Program-made: the position numbers and the translations under genes
Part shown: positions 12,599 to 25,649 of the stretch, in pieces
How the letters are laid out: each line of letters begins with the position of its first letter
How positions within the stretch are numbered: position 1 is the stretch's first letter
Notes under the pieces: generated by a model
What the model saw: only the letters and a program-made list of their open reading frames with translations
Told to the model about the DNA's origin: nothing
Databases searched by the model: none
Source of the DNA: Whitmania pigra
Lineage: Eukaryota > Annelida > Clitellata > Hirudinida > Haemopidae
Reading direction: 5' to 3'
NCBI GenBank assembly: GCA_021613335.1
Contig: JAJTWR010000231.1
Coordinates: 4,472,001-4,536,000 of the forward strand
Length of the DNA stretch: 64,000 nucleotides

Positions 12599-13813
12599 TC
12601 ACCTCCTAATGCCTTGAATTGTAATGACAATATCTCTACTGCCTGCAAGCAAAATTTAATGAGCTTTTTCAGAGCATAACTATAGTCATATATAAAAAAT
12701 CAAGAGTCTATATATATGTATAAAGTCAAGAGTGTTTATCATAAGTTTAAAGTGAATCGAATAAAAACAAGCTCTGCCCACAAAATGGTTAAAAACAACA
12801 AAAATAGAAATCATAAATTTCTAAATCAAATCGATTACATTATTTTTTTATTTAATAAAGATCAAAATTGTTGCTTTATTTGTTTGCAATGTATTGCCAT
12901 TTATAAATTTTCACAAAAATATTCTACTTCTACCCAGGTAATGCTGGGCAGAACATCTAGTTCTATAATAAAAAAGGAAGCTCTGCATACCTGCATGATT
13001 ACGATGTTCACAAAACCATAGACCCTGCCATTGTCCCAAGTTAAATCTACCATCCTTAATTGGAATTGTCACACTGCTTCCCAAAAGTGCTGTTTTTATA
13101 TGACTGGGCTGAAAAAACAACATTACAAATGATCATTAACCACTTTTACAGTACTCAGAATAAAAATATCTTATCTTGATCATACAGATCTAAAAATAAT
13201 CGATATAACTTACCATATCATCTGGGCCTTCCAATGTATGCTTGAAAGGAGTTGACTATGCAATTAAAAGAAACCCTTAAAATTTAGTCAATGATGTGAT
13301 GCATTCAATCTAACTACCTCAGGTACAAGCTTGTCCAACATATACTCCATATCAGTCCTGTAAATGTATTTATTTAAATGTGACCCAAAAGCATTCCATT
13401 ATGAAAGGTCACTTAATCTGACAATGTGGTGATCAAGGAACTTTCATTGCATAGTTGATCAATTTTGCTAAACTTTTAACTAACCTAACATCTGCATCCC
13501 AGTTCTGTCAACATTCAAAGCATAAATAATTACTTGAACCAAGTTTTATGAAAAATAAGCTGTTACCTCATTCAGGCAAATACTGGCAGTTGTGTGCTTC
13601 ACTATACAATAAATGTTTAAATATCACGTTATATGGGAAATAATAAGAGACTCAATAATAGTTATGCTAACCGAGAACATGACAAAGGCCCACTTTCACC
13701 TGCTTGATCTCATCTATTTTTTCGATTTCATCCGTAATCAAATGACAACCTCTAGGTTTTGCCTTTAGAGATATCTCTTTCTGATACCAGATGGGCATTT
13801 GAGGAGCGTCCAT
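12599..13813 (-). CDS. YjbQ/UPF0047 family protein (secondary thiamine-phosphate synthase fold)
   Basis: Seven small exons: 13813-13672, 13601-13567, 13504-13485, 13357-13318, 13255-13214, 13108-12991, 12642-12599. They total 441 nt (146 aa) with all phases consistent. Exon 3 is only 20 bp. The protein matches bacterial YjbQ end to end: WYQKEISLKAKPRGCHLITDE, GLCHVLVKHTTASICLNEN, DMEYMLDKLVPE, LEGPDDMPSHIKTALLG, GQWQGLWFCEHRNHAG, SRDIVITIQG. The normal bacterial length is about 138 aa, so this looks full length. Conserved histidines (45, 50, 85, 96, 128) and E127 of the CEHR motif are intact. Some bacterial YjbQ proteins have been credited with thiamine-phosphate synthase activity; the animal role is unknown. 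The first in-frame ATG, at 13813, was chosen; another Met follows at residue 6. The intron structure rules out bacterial contamination. Confidence 0.9.
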
Positions 13814-15393
13814 AGCCAAGTCCTGTATTGCTGGTCCGGGAAATCGCCGCAAAAATGATTATCACCTAAACAATGCTTGTTTATATTTTTGAGGGCTGTG
13901 GCATTATATTAGCAGAGCACCAGTTGATATTAAAATATAATTTTTGATTATATTAAAGGTGATTGTTATATTAAAATTAAATTATTTGTTTTTCAGGTTG
14001 CCAAATTTTATAGTACATTTTTAACAGATTCTTTCAAAAATACATGACGATGTCATTTTTACTTGCTTTTTAATCAAATTAATTTATTTTGTATAAAGAT
14101 TCTGTCTAAAATTGAATAAGGTTGAGCCCACATTTTAACAACATGCTTACTTTTTCTAAATATTTATAAAGCGCCATCAGCATAAGTGTCAAGGGCGCTC
14201 AGCCCAGGAGCGCTTTTTAGCGGTGCAAGCTGGGTCGCGAACACGACACGTAACGACTGTTGCTGTCGTTCATAAGAAATCTACCATCTGAACCAACTTG
14301 CACTCAAACTATTTATCAAGAAATTAAGGTATCTTATCGCAAATTCAAGTAATTTTCTAGAAGGAACGCTATTGCACGAATTTATATCAATTACATGATC
14401 TTAACACCCACAACAATGCTAACACGGTTGGTAGCACATAGATACCGGGTTGTCGAGGTTCTGAAGTTCTTGTCGAGAAGGGGAAGTGCCAAGGGACCAG
14501 ATCATTTTTTGGGGCCAACACGAGTTTTACAGTAGGGTACTAAGATGTTACAATCATGACATTTCATTTTATGTTTTACATTAACTGAATTAAATCAAGT
14601 ATGCGTTTGATTTTGTGAACCTATGCGAACTTTGAAATAATTATCTATTCAACACGTATCGGTTCGCACCTTTATAATTAAGAGTAACTCGGGTTTTTAC
14701 CTTTAGAGCTTTAGAGACAATTACTAAGAAATTAAATCTCAACAAAAGATTGAATACATGACTTAAGATTCTAGCTCCGTCTAACAATCCGGTTCGAGTT
14801 GGATAACTGGTCGCGTGCATTGAAGAACGCTTGAAAACAATTCTCTCGTTAGAATTTTCTCCATCAAGGCTAGAACATAAAAAAACATTCCCGACAGATC
14901 ATTTAGAACGGTGGTTGTGATGCACACAACAATATAAGTATTTAAAAAGTCGCTCAACATTCTTCTTTTTGAGTTTTATTACCGGTATTTTTAATATATC
15001 GCTGGACTTTCAGTTTGGAAGAAGCCACACTGTAAGTTAAGATTGGATTGATTTAAATTTGTTTTTAAACTTAGTTTAAAAATTCAAATTACTTTCTTTA
15101 AAATGAATTCTGAATAGAGTTTTAATGAGATCAACCATTGGAACCAATGCTAGATGCAATGAATGAAAGACAATCGCAAATCTAATAGAGAAGTTTCGAA
15201 GTGAGCGTTGGAGTGCCTTATTAGACGTAAAATGTATGTTTATCTTTGCCAGTCAAGGACTTATTCATATTTATATTATTCATAATTAACTTACTTAATC
15301 TGCCACTCCTCTGAGACTCAAGTGCAGTGTTATGTCATTTATTTGTATCACCTCGAATAATTTTTTACTTTAGCTACATTCAGGTCCTGAAAA
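13814..15393. promoter_or_regulatory. Shared head-to-head intergenic region, YjbQ / guanylate cyclase
   Basis: About 1.6 kb separates the divergent YjbQ (-) and guanylate cyclase (+) start codons. Apart from the repeat at 14162-14280, no exon or clear core promoter was recognised. It must contain both promoters if the start codons are right. That function is inferred from position only. Confidence 0.4.
14162..14280. repeat. Interspersed repeat with TTTATAAAGCGCCA start
   Basis: It begins TATTTATAAAGCGCCATCAGCATAAG and continues into AGGGCGCTCAGCCC...GCGAACACGACACGTAACGACTG. The opening matches copies at 47348 and 62797 (GATTTATAAAGCGCCATGTGC). The later part matches 8690-8765. No coding capacity was seen. 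Confidence 0.5.
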
Positions 15394-18300
15394 ATGATCG
15401 AGAAAAGAGGAAACATAATCACGGTGCACCACTTTTGCATCGTTTTCTACGCAATCATCGTCAATCACATTTCCAGCTCATCATCTGATTCAGAAACTCG
15501 TAAGGGTATCAACATCACTATTTTTCCTAACTCAGTCGGAAAAGATCTTTTGGCGAATTCATCACCACCCATCATTTGGAACCTTCACGAGGAGGACAAT
15601 AATTCAAGCATTCAAAACTACGGATTAAATCAAGACTTGAAATCTCCCTTCATGCCACCTATCGCGCAGACAAACGACAAGATCTTTAAGCACGCTGCCC
15701 ACACTCAGAACAACAGATTCGCAGACCTCTTATTCAATTCCACTTCAATCAAAACATCCAGACACATTGAACAACAGAAAAACGAAACGAAAAATCGCGA
15801 AGGCAATACTTCATTGGAAGCAAAGTCTAAAAAAGAGATCATAACAATTGGATTCTTGCCAACAATTCACGGAGTTCAAAGACGAGTCAGCGAAACAAGT
15901 AGAAGTTTTCTTGGGTCGTTTGAAATAGCACTACGGTGGGTTAATTCTCCTTCCCTTTAATGTTTTTAACTTCAATTTTCCAGTTGAAAGAGCAATATTT
16001 TTAAATTCATCAGAGATATGAATAAGAACGTCCTCGATGGCTCTCGCTACCAACTGGATTTCATCATGCATGACAATAAGGCAAATACCGAAGAATCCTT
16101 GAGGGGAATGACGGAACTGTACAGCAAGGGGTGCCTGGCCTTCATGGGACCAGAAGGGTTATGTGCTGTCGAGGCTAGATTGGCTGGTGCATGGAACATT
16201 CCAATGTTTTCATTTGTAAGGAAATATTTGGACATTTGAATGGAAAGATTTAAACTAGTATGGTGCACAAATACATTTGATTATGGATATAAGTATCTAA
16301 GATTTGTTAGTGATAGTATGTCGATATTAAATTTGCCAGAGATGCAGGGAGTCGACCGTGTCTAATAAAAACGGGTTATATCCAACCTTTGTACGGACTA
16401 TCCCTTCAACCTCGAAAGTGTCCAAATCTTTGATTTCCATCATGAAACATTTTAAGTGGACAATTTTCCAAGCATTAGTTGAAGATAATCCGATATGGAT
16501 CGAAGCAGCCTCAACTTTAAGACAACTTTCTGAAGTTCATAACATTAGGTATGACGCCTTTGATGGCGTTTAATGACCAAATAGACGATGTTTTATACAA
16601 AATCATTTTTATTTTGCTGTCCTTTGAAACAGAATGAACCCAGATGCGATAATCAAGGCATCGGCAGATTTCCCAATGAAAGAAATGTCGAACATTCTGG
16701 ATCACACTTATGAAAACACAAGAAGTTAGACCGTTGCTTTTACGTTATTATGAACATATTACCATTTAAACTTAGTAAATATTAGAATAATTTCGTCTTT
16801 TAAATGAAAAGTTTATGTGGTGCTCGGGGATTATGACATCGTGGTTCACTTCGTAAACGAGATGCACAAGAAGGGACTGGACACAGGAGAATATGTTGTC
16901 ATAGCGGTCATAGAAGAACCATATGACCCCGAACAGAGGAAGAAATTCTTCAGAGCTAGTACGTTACGCTATCAACATTTGAAGCTAATGTAGAAATTGA
17001 TATTCTTTCAATTAGACAAGGTTTTCGCAAATGAGCCGTTTTGAGAACACTTCATCTGTTTTGTTAAAATCTTGCTTTGAAATAAGTTAGAAGGCATTTG
17101 TCTTATTGTTGAAGTTTAATTCATTTATAAAGGATACTTTACGCGTAGTAATGGAAAGCTCTCGTAATGTTACTCTGCAAGTGACTTTGCATTGTACAGC
17201 TTACGCCATATCAAAACATGAGCATTGTTTGATCTTAGCTATGTGGACTTTCGTAGTTTAATGTAGTTATTATGTTTGTGTAATTTTGTCGAAAGAGAAA
17301 CACAGGGCAATCTAATTCTTATTTTCTTCATTTTTTTCTGGTTTGTGCCTCCTCTCAAATTTGCATACGAAATAAAGTCACCATGAGTTGTATTATATTT
17401 TAGACAACAATTAAACTGCTTTGAAAATAACTCGATATTTAACTATTTTGATTTGATTCATCTCGCATTTCAATATGGGATTATTTATTTTATACTTTCC
17501 TGACATTATGATTGAGATTACATTTCCTTCAAATGTCAAGCCGAAATATCCATTTTGTACATGCAATTGACGACATTAATTACTATTATTATATTAATAT
17601 AATTAATATAAATATATAAATGTATTTTACTAAATGTAGTTTCGGGAATATATACTGCTTGGGAACTGACAGCGACACAGGCTCCTATGTTCAAATCGCG
17701 TTATAGATCGCAAACAGTTAAATTTAAGAATCTGTTTATTTAGCTCCAAGTAATTTTGTAAAAGTTGCAATTCTACAATTCTCCCCTTGTTTTTGTTTGT
17801 AATAATTCCTGATCTTGAATTAATATTTTCCAGCATCATGACTTACTACTTCAATTACTTCAAAATTAATAATAATTTTAAGCCGCCTATATATTTCTTA
17901 TTTAAAATTGTACACTTTTTAGTTTTTGCTGTTAAGTTTCAAAAAATATATTTAAACAATAATATCATAGTTATTCATGCCCAAAGTTTTTAAGTCTTCT
18001 TTTCACGGATTACTTTCCCAGCAAATCGAACGGAGAAAATCGCGCAGATAGTCATTTGTTTTAGAAATTTAGCTTTTAATATAAGGTTAACATCGCCAAC
18101 CTTCCTCGCAACTTTCCATGTAGATTCAACCTAACTCTTCTTTAAGTTCACTTCATTTCACTAAATTTCAGTGCTTTAAACCTTAACACTAACGGAACCC
18201 ATGATGATTTTGTTTTCATGATTTCATTTAATTATATGGTAATTTTTAATTGAATTATTTTTTAAATGGTTTCTTATTATAAAAATATGGATCTGTCATT

Positions 18301-21300
18301 CGAACTTTCTATTGTTAAAAGGTTTTATGCACGGAATAGTTATTCATGACCTTTTCTTTCTTTTAATGGACATTCATAAAAATTGTGCAACATTATTATT
18401 AAATGTTACAGGCTTACATGACAGAGAGGAAGGTCAAATGACGGTCCCAATCATCAAATATCTTCTAATCCTCCTCCCAAGCACACCCAGCAACCCCAAT
18501 TACAAAAGTTTTCTTTACAATTCAAAAGTAATCTCATACAACAGTCCCTACAACTTTCCTCGCCCACTCTATCCTGATCTTAATATCAAGGTCGATTCTC
18601 ATTCAACTCACGATTGAAGTTGAATTTGGGCACTCGATTGTTATATTTTGTTTTGATTTTTATTTGGCTGTTATTCAATCTGGAGTTAATTGCGGGGATT
18701 TTGGACTTGATTTCGCCGATTGCAATAAAAGTTCGATAGTGCAATTATAGCAAATATATAATTGTCCAGGTTCCAATATTCGCGGCATATTTATATGATG
18801 CTGTCAGCCTTTATGCAAGAGCTCTAAAAGAGGTTGGTGAAGAAGGACTTGATCCTAGGAACGGAACTCTCGTGGTATCGAAAATAACGAAGAGGACCTA
18901 TAAAAGTATTCGATTCGTAATTTTTGTAATTCTGAAATTAATGGCTAAATTATCAGTTAACCATTCACAGGTATTCAAGGAAACACGATGTTCATAGATG
19001 CTCATGGAAATGCTGAGGCAAACTACACTCTCCTTGCTGTCCTGCCGAATGGAAATGATGAGGACTACATAAGAGACGATAGAGAAAATTATTCAGGCGA
19101 TGGAGATGATGACGATCCAAGTTACAAGGTTCAAATAGTAGGACACTTCTTAACACACGAAGTTATGCTCCCGGTAAGTGGTGTAACTTACAGGATTTAA
19201 TGCAAGTTAAGCGTTTAAAATGAAGTGTTAGTATTTAATTTAATTATTATGAAATGTATAAAGTGTAACTTGAAATGTACTTAATTTTATTTGTTTTACA
19301 TTTTATAAATTTAATTTTACTTAAAGTCATTTACACCTGTGGCCGATATGCCGTGGGTTGGTGGAAGAGTGCCATTAAGCGAACCTGAATGTGGATTCGA
19401 CGGAAACAAATGTCAAATTCAGTCATGTAGGTTTTCCGTCAAATCATATACTGAACTTTTTCCAATGACCCCTTCACAATTACTACTTCAGATTGGTTGG
19501 TAGCCATCGTCTGCATCGCTGCCACTTGTATCACGATTGCCGTAATCTTTGCTTGCAGGTCTTATTTAGGAAATTGGTTTTAAAAGTTCTGCCTTTAAAC
19601 CTAATTTTTATATTCTTTCATAGACATTACATATACGAACAAAAATTAGCCAGCTTGATGTGGAAAATTGATTACAAAGACTTGTTTGTCGCTGATCATG
19701 AAAGTGATTATTTCACAGAAAAAGTGGTGGTAAACTTAAGATTATTAATTTTAGCAAATTTGTACAATATGTTCCTAGTACAATATAACAATACAACTTT
19801 AAACTTTTATGTAATTTGAACTTCGATCTGTATCAATAAAAATTAAAATCTGGCAGAAACTTCCATTTGGCATTCTAACAACCCAATCTTCCGAGAATAA
19901 TGAATCCGACTTGCACTCTAAATTTAGGATTGTTCAATACAAAAAACAAACTGTCGCTATAAAAATATTTCCAAGGAAGCATGTTGAAATCAACAGGTTG
20001 AATTTCTTAGTTTTAATTATAATCTTAATAGTAGTAGTAACAAATAGTTGTAGGATGTTGCTGGTTCATGCATTTTATAACTTAAAAACTGCTTCTTATT
20101 AGAGAAGTGAAAGAGGAATTGTATGAAATGAAAGAATTGTCGAATGACAACATCAATAGATTCATTGGTGCCTGTGTTGAACCGACATTTTTCGTGGTTG
20201 TGATGCACTATTGCTCCAGAGGAAGTCTCAAGGTATGCAAAGGATTTCAGTTGATTGAATGATCACATAGTTAATTGTGGACAATTATTGTATTGAATAC
20301 ATTAATTTTTATAGTTGCATTTAAAATTTAAGTCTATTAACATAAGACAAGAAAATGCCATTTTAGGACACTTTCTGGTCAGAATCTACTCGAATTAGAC
20401 TATGATTTCATAAGCAACTTATCAATAAAATAACAAAATCATGCAAAGAATTTCTTTAAAAAATTTGTCTCAAATCAATAAAGTCGTTTAATAGTTATTA
20501 TTTCGTTGATAGGATATTTTAGATAACGAGGCAATACACCTCGATGACATGCTCATATCCTCACTTGTGTTTGACCTCATCAAGGTTTCATTGAGTTTTA
20601 TTATATTTATTCTTGTTATTTTATTATTTATTCTGAAAAATGCAAGAAGGAAAATTGTTTAAATATTTAGGGAATGATCTATCTTCACGACAGCAGCATG
20701 ATCTGCCATGGCAGATTAAAACCTTCCAATTGCTTAGTGGATAGTCGATGGGTCCTTCAAGTATCCGACTTTGGACTAAATGTTTTCAGAGACGAGCTCT
20801 ACAGCATGAAGGCTCTTGATAACAAAACCGTTTCGAGTCAGATACTTATTTTATTATGTTTTGAATGCATGTAATTTTAAATATAATCACAATTTTATAG
20901 CATTATATGTACATAGTTAGTTTTAAAGAGGTAGTAAATCTTAATATTCTCGACGCTAAATAAATAATAATAAATTCAGAGATGCTGTGGCAGGCCCCAG
21001 AAATTCTGAAAAGTGGAAAAATGTTCAGAGGAACACAAAAGGGGGATGTATATTCTTTTGCACTCGTCCTTTACGAGATATTTGCCAGGAAACATCCTTG
21101 GAGCCACGTTTCTGGATCTGATATAGGTGAGTGTAGTCTAGTTTGGACGAATGTTTTATGTATTTAGTGTAACACAAATTAAAGCATATGCTGCTATAAT
21201 TTTCTTGTCAATTGGATTAACGGTTTGAACTTTCAGACATCTTGTATGCCATTTTGAATCCAAACGGAGATAACTATTTGAGACCAGATGTTTCTGTTAT

Positions 21301-24300
21301 GACATGTCCCGAATTTGTCATTAGATGCATGATGGACTGCTGGAATGAAGATGAAAACATTCGACCTGATTTCAAGAACATTAAGAACCGCTTGAAACCA
21401 ATACTGGCCGGACTGTTAGCATTTTTAACGACATTTTTCTTTTATTCTCGAATGACATATCGATCTCATTTTGTTAGATCAATTAATTTAATCGAATTAA
21501 TTGTGCTAGATTTGAACTTAAAAGACCTACTCAATATGCGTCGTATAACATCTTTTTTTTTTATCAAATCGTTTCAAATGAGCAGAAGTGCCAACATCTT
21601 CGACAACATGCTGGCAATCATGGAAAAATATGCTAAAAGATTAGAATTTCTCGTCGAAGAAAGGACCATGCAGTTGGCAGAAGAGAAGAGGAAACTGGCA
21701 GAAGAGAAGAAAAAGACAGAAACTCTTCTCCTTTCCATGTTGCCAGTGTGGGTTCAGAATACTGATGATTGCGATAATGATAGAACGAATTTTTAATGGT
21801 ATTTTTTTTTATTAAAAACAGATCTGTAGCTGAGCAGCTAATTAAGGGCAGTGTAGTCATTCCTGAGCAGTACGAGTGTGTCACCATCTATTTCAGCGAT
21901 ATTGTGTCATTCACCACTCTGTCTGCACAAAGTACTCCCATGCAGGTGTGAATTTTTAATGTTGGTATTAATTCATTCTCTGAAGTTGACACCGTGCAAA
22001 TAATTTACATTCACCGTGGAAAGACTTGCAAATAATCCTTATCGATGGGTCCAAACACAAACGTATCTGCAAAATATCGAGTGATGGTATAAACAAAGTT
22101 TACTCCTGCAGATTGTAGACATGTTGAACGATTTGTACACGCTTTTCGACTCCATCATCGGTAACTACGACGTTTACAAAGTGGAGACAATCGGAGATGC
22201 TTATATGGTTGTCAGCGGTCTTCCCATAAGAAACGCTGACAGACACGCTGGAGAGATTGCTTCCATGTCCCTTTGTCTCTTGGATGCCATAACAAGCTTT
22301 CAGATCAGGCACAAACCTGGTCAAAGTTTGCAACTTCGAATTGGAATCCACTCAGGTAATTTTGATTAGATATTGTACTGATTGAATAACTTAAGCACTC
22401 AACTTAAAGCATTAGAAATCAAATAACAAAGTAATATTTTAAAATGAAATTATAAAAATGAATAGAGAATCAGCATGGAATTGCTTTAAAGTATGTATAA
22501 CTACTTTTGTGTTTTTGTTTTAAGTAATTGATAACATTAAACTTGATGAATTTGTGTTTATAGTCACAAATATTGCCATGCTCCCGCGCGTTCTAATGGT
22601 TAACTTCCGCTTGTCAAGGATTCGTGCCGGCTGCGACGGCATCTTCCTGATAATTTGTCTAATTTAATAATTTCGTAACGGACGTTAATAGAAACAACGT
22701 AATATAACTTGATATTACTTTTATTGCTATGTAATAGGGTATTCATTAGCAGTGAACGTTTGAAAACCACCTAACTCTAGTTAATCTAACTCTAACCCTC
22801 CTCTATTTAAAAGTAACTGCCATACAACTTAAAGCTAAAATATTAATAAATGAGACTTTTTCGTCTCTGGTAGAAATAAGTTTAATTTGTGGCAGGACTA
22901 CTATTGAAACTCGAGGGTCAACTATACAAACAGCAAATCCTATTTGCCAAGTCCTTATCTATAACTTCAGTAGAATCTTGATCAAATTGGATCCAATATT
23001 CTTTGAAGTGGACAAACTTATTTGCATCATATAATCTCTGCCAAACACTCACATGCAAAACGAAACTGAGACATAATCAAAACAAAAACATGGAAAACTG
23101 TGGTGACGTCGAGCCAAATTGAGTTGATTTCAAAATGTATTGAAATAGACAGCTAATAATATATTTGACACGTTTTTGTAAAATGTTTCATTGATTAAAT
23201 TTTGTATTTATTTATTTATTTGATTCGTCGCATATGGAATACAATTTGGATATTTTAAAATTTGAAGGAAAATTTTTATTTATATTAAGGCCCTGTGGTA
23301 GCAGGAGTGGTTGGGAGGAAGATGCCCAGGTACTGCCTATTTGGAGACACCGTAAACACCGCATCTCGACTCGAAACAACAGGCGAAGGTGAATTTTGTT
23401 TGCATTTGTATAAATAAACACCGATCATAAAAACTTACAACCGCTTGCAGCTATGAAAATCCACTGCAGCTCAGATTGCCGGGCCATTCTTGATAAATTA
23501 GGAGGATACCGGCTAGAATTGAGAGGTCTGACATCTTTAAAAGTAAGAAAGATTCTTGAAACCTCATTAAGCGCTTCTAATAAATTCTCAAAATATCCAG
23601 GGACGAGGCGAAATGGTGACTTATTTTGTGATGGGCGAAGAACCAACCAACAAAGGTCGTCGCCTAGCAAACAAGAACTTATCAACTTCAGCGTTGTTTC
23701 CCAGCTTCAGAATAACTCAAAACATTGATGGTGAAGAAGGCGACAACTACCTCCATGAAACTAGATCTGTTCTGGCAACTCCAAACAACTTTCCAAAACA
23801 CATCCAACCGACGAATTACACAAAAGCACCTACTCCCAGATCACCTGCCAGAAAGAAATTTCTTGGAATGCCAAGCACTAATTATCCTGATAACTTTGAT
23901 CCAGTTAAGCGCAGATATTCGGCGCGGGAAACCGAGAGAAAATCGGCATTAAAAACATTTAGCAAATTGGAGACTCATATGTCAGTTGGATCGCTGGACT
24001 ATATTTCCAATGATGGAAGCGAAAGGATGGATGCTGAGTCATCCCTGCAGGGCTCGAAGCACTTTGATAACCAAACTCTTCAGAAATCCGAGTCCTATTT
24101 CAGTCGTCAAAACACACAGAAACACGAAGCCATCGATTTTATGAACAGCATCTCCAAAAGTCACGGTTTATCTTCGTTTTCCCAACAATACAATCCCAGG
24201 TCACCGAGGCGATCGACATTCGACGATATTTCACCTGGTAAATCCAATCCCATTTCTGGTTTTTTTGGTTCCTTATATAACTTCATGAAGGGGTGTAAAT

Positions 24301-25118
24301 TACCAAATATCGATGACGAGAGAAAAACAGCACATCGGAAACATTCCTTCAAAAGTGAGTTTTACAGGAACTCCAAAAGTCCTGTTGTTGATAAGGAATA
24401 CGGCATTGAGGTTACAATGAAGAGAAAAACTTCAAGAAGTTGTGATCCTCTTCTGGGAATTGGAGAAAATCATCCAGGATCATCCTCTGGAGAAAACCAA
24501 TTGCATAATCAAAGAAGCAATAGTTTCAGCGGCAGAAATACCGCTGACGTATTCTATGTTTTCAATTTTAATATCAATCCGCTCCTTAATCTCAACCGTT
24601 CAAACATTCTAACCCCAGCATCTATCGATGAAAGTCAAAGTTCGAAAAAGCGCTTGAAGCATAAAGATTCACAAAAGTATGAGAACAATGATAATCTAGA
24701 GTTAGAAGTCAATAATCATAAAATGGGTGTCAGGGAGAACAGCCTTACGGAATCAGCCATGTTCGAAGTAAGTTCGTGCGATAGTGAGGATGACTTTAAA
24801 AACTCTGATGAAACTTTGGACAAAGCAAAAGACCCAGATGAACTTGCAATTGGATCACGTATCCTTCAAATGAGCTTGAATGAAAAAGACAAAATTATCG
24901 ACAGCACTGAAGTCGGAGAGGAGTCACCCTTGTTGCAAAGCAAAAAATTGTATCAGGCCAAACAAGATTCTGGAAAACGCTCAAAGGGTAAAATAAAAGC
25001 AATCATAGAAGAATGCGATTCCAGCAAAATTGAAATCTCGTCTACAAAAATCACACCAAATAAAGAAACGGCGATGAACAGAGATTTGAACAATAATGAC
25101 GAATCAAGAGACAGTTGA
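15394..25118 (+). CDS. Receptor (particulate) guanylate cyclase with very long C-terminal tail
   Basis: 23 exons: 15394-15935, 16014-16215, 16340-16548, 16633-16724, 16812-16958, 18412-18590, 18770-18905, 18971-19173, 19327-19426, 19492-19558, 19624-19729, 19857-19996, 20103-20232, 20513-20584, 20671-20836, 20980-21126, 21237-21414, 21586-21747, 21822-21945, 22112-22355, 23290-23388, 23451-23542, 23601-25118. They total 5055 nt (1684 aa). Order: signal peptide, an N-terminal spacer, natriuretic-receptor-like ligand domain (about 150-600), one TM helix (604-625), kinase-homology domain, coiled coil ([12 protein letters not shown]) and cyclase domain (about 1000-1195). The kinase domain keeps VAIK (K697) and DFG (808-810), but HRD is HGR (788-790), so it is a pseudokinase as in the family. 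Cyclase residues are intact: D1019, D1063, guanine-selecting E1059 and C1131, N1138, R1142. The last exon adds about 490 Ser/Asn/Lys-rich residues not seen in typical members. The exon 2 acceptor is uncertain: the stronger TTTTCCAG at 15982 would bring in stops. Confidence 0.95.
16959..18411. other. Guanylate cyclase intron 5 (1.45 kb)
   Basis: The largest intron in the extracellular part of the cyclase gene. No exon is required by phase and none was recognised. No known repeat was seen. Confidence 0.6.
22356..23289. other. Guanylate cyclase intron 20 (0.93 kb)
   Basis: This intron interrupts the cyclase catalytic domain between IGIHSG and PVVAGVVG. It has no recognised internal feature. Confidence 0.7.
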
Positions 25119-25195
25119 ATTTAATTTGAACTTCTGTATATTCTCCATTATAATCGTTCGTGATTATTTGATCGCGTAAATGATGAAATCTGCAT

Positions 25196-25201
25196 AATAA
25201 A
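25196..25201 (+). terminator. Poly(A) signal of guanylate cyclase
   Basis: A canonical AATAAA lies 78 bases after the cyclase stop codon, in the right orientation. Confidence 0.6.
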
Positions 25202-25649
25202 ATTTATTTTAAAAATTATCAAATCGGAGGGTTGATTATATCGTATTGTATTGAAAGTTTTATTATTAATTATAATATCACGAGGCCAGCTGTTGCGATA
25301 TTCACTGTTGTGAAAAGTCGAATGCTTAGGTTTGAATTCGTTTATTTTCAAAAAAAAACTATATTCAAATAGCCAAAAAAAATCACACCAAAAAAAGATT
25401 CACAAATTCATTAATGAACTATCCCAAGGGAATTAATTCCCGTCTAGGGGATAGGTTGTTTCAATTTGACAAATTTAAAGGGGCGTTTGAAAGGGTCTTT
25501 GCATATACATAAACTTCTAATGGTAACGACAGGTGAAAATTAATGGCAACAACTGAGAGACGAGGAATAATCGGAATAATGAATAAGCGATGTAATCAAC
25601 GAGGAAAAAACCAGGGTAATAAAATGAATGATAAGGTGGAAATGTGGAT

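Noticed and set aside
13814..13852. Upstream extension of the YjbQ reading frame
   Set aside because: It has no ATG; the frame there is only open by chance and the conserved protein starts after 13813.
15983..16013. Use of the TTTTCCAG acceptor for guanylate cyclase exon 2
   Set aside because: All three frames from that acceptor reach a stop before or soon after the conserved region; the CATCAG site keeps the frame.
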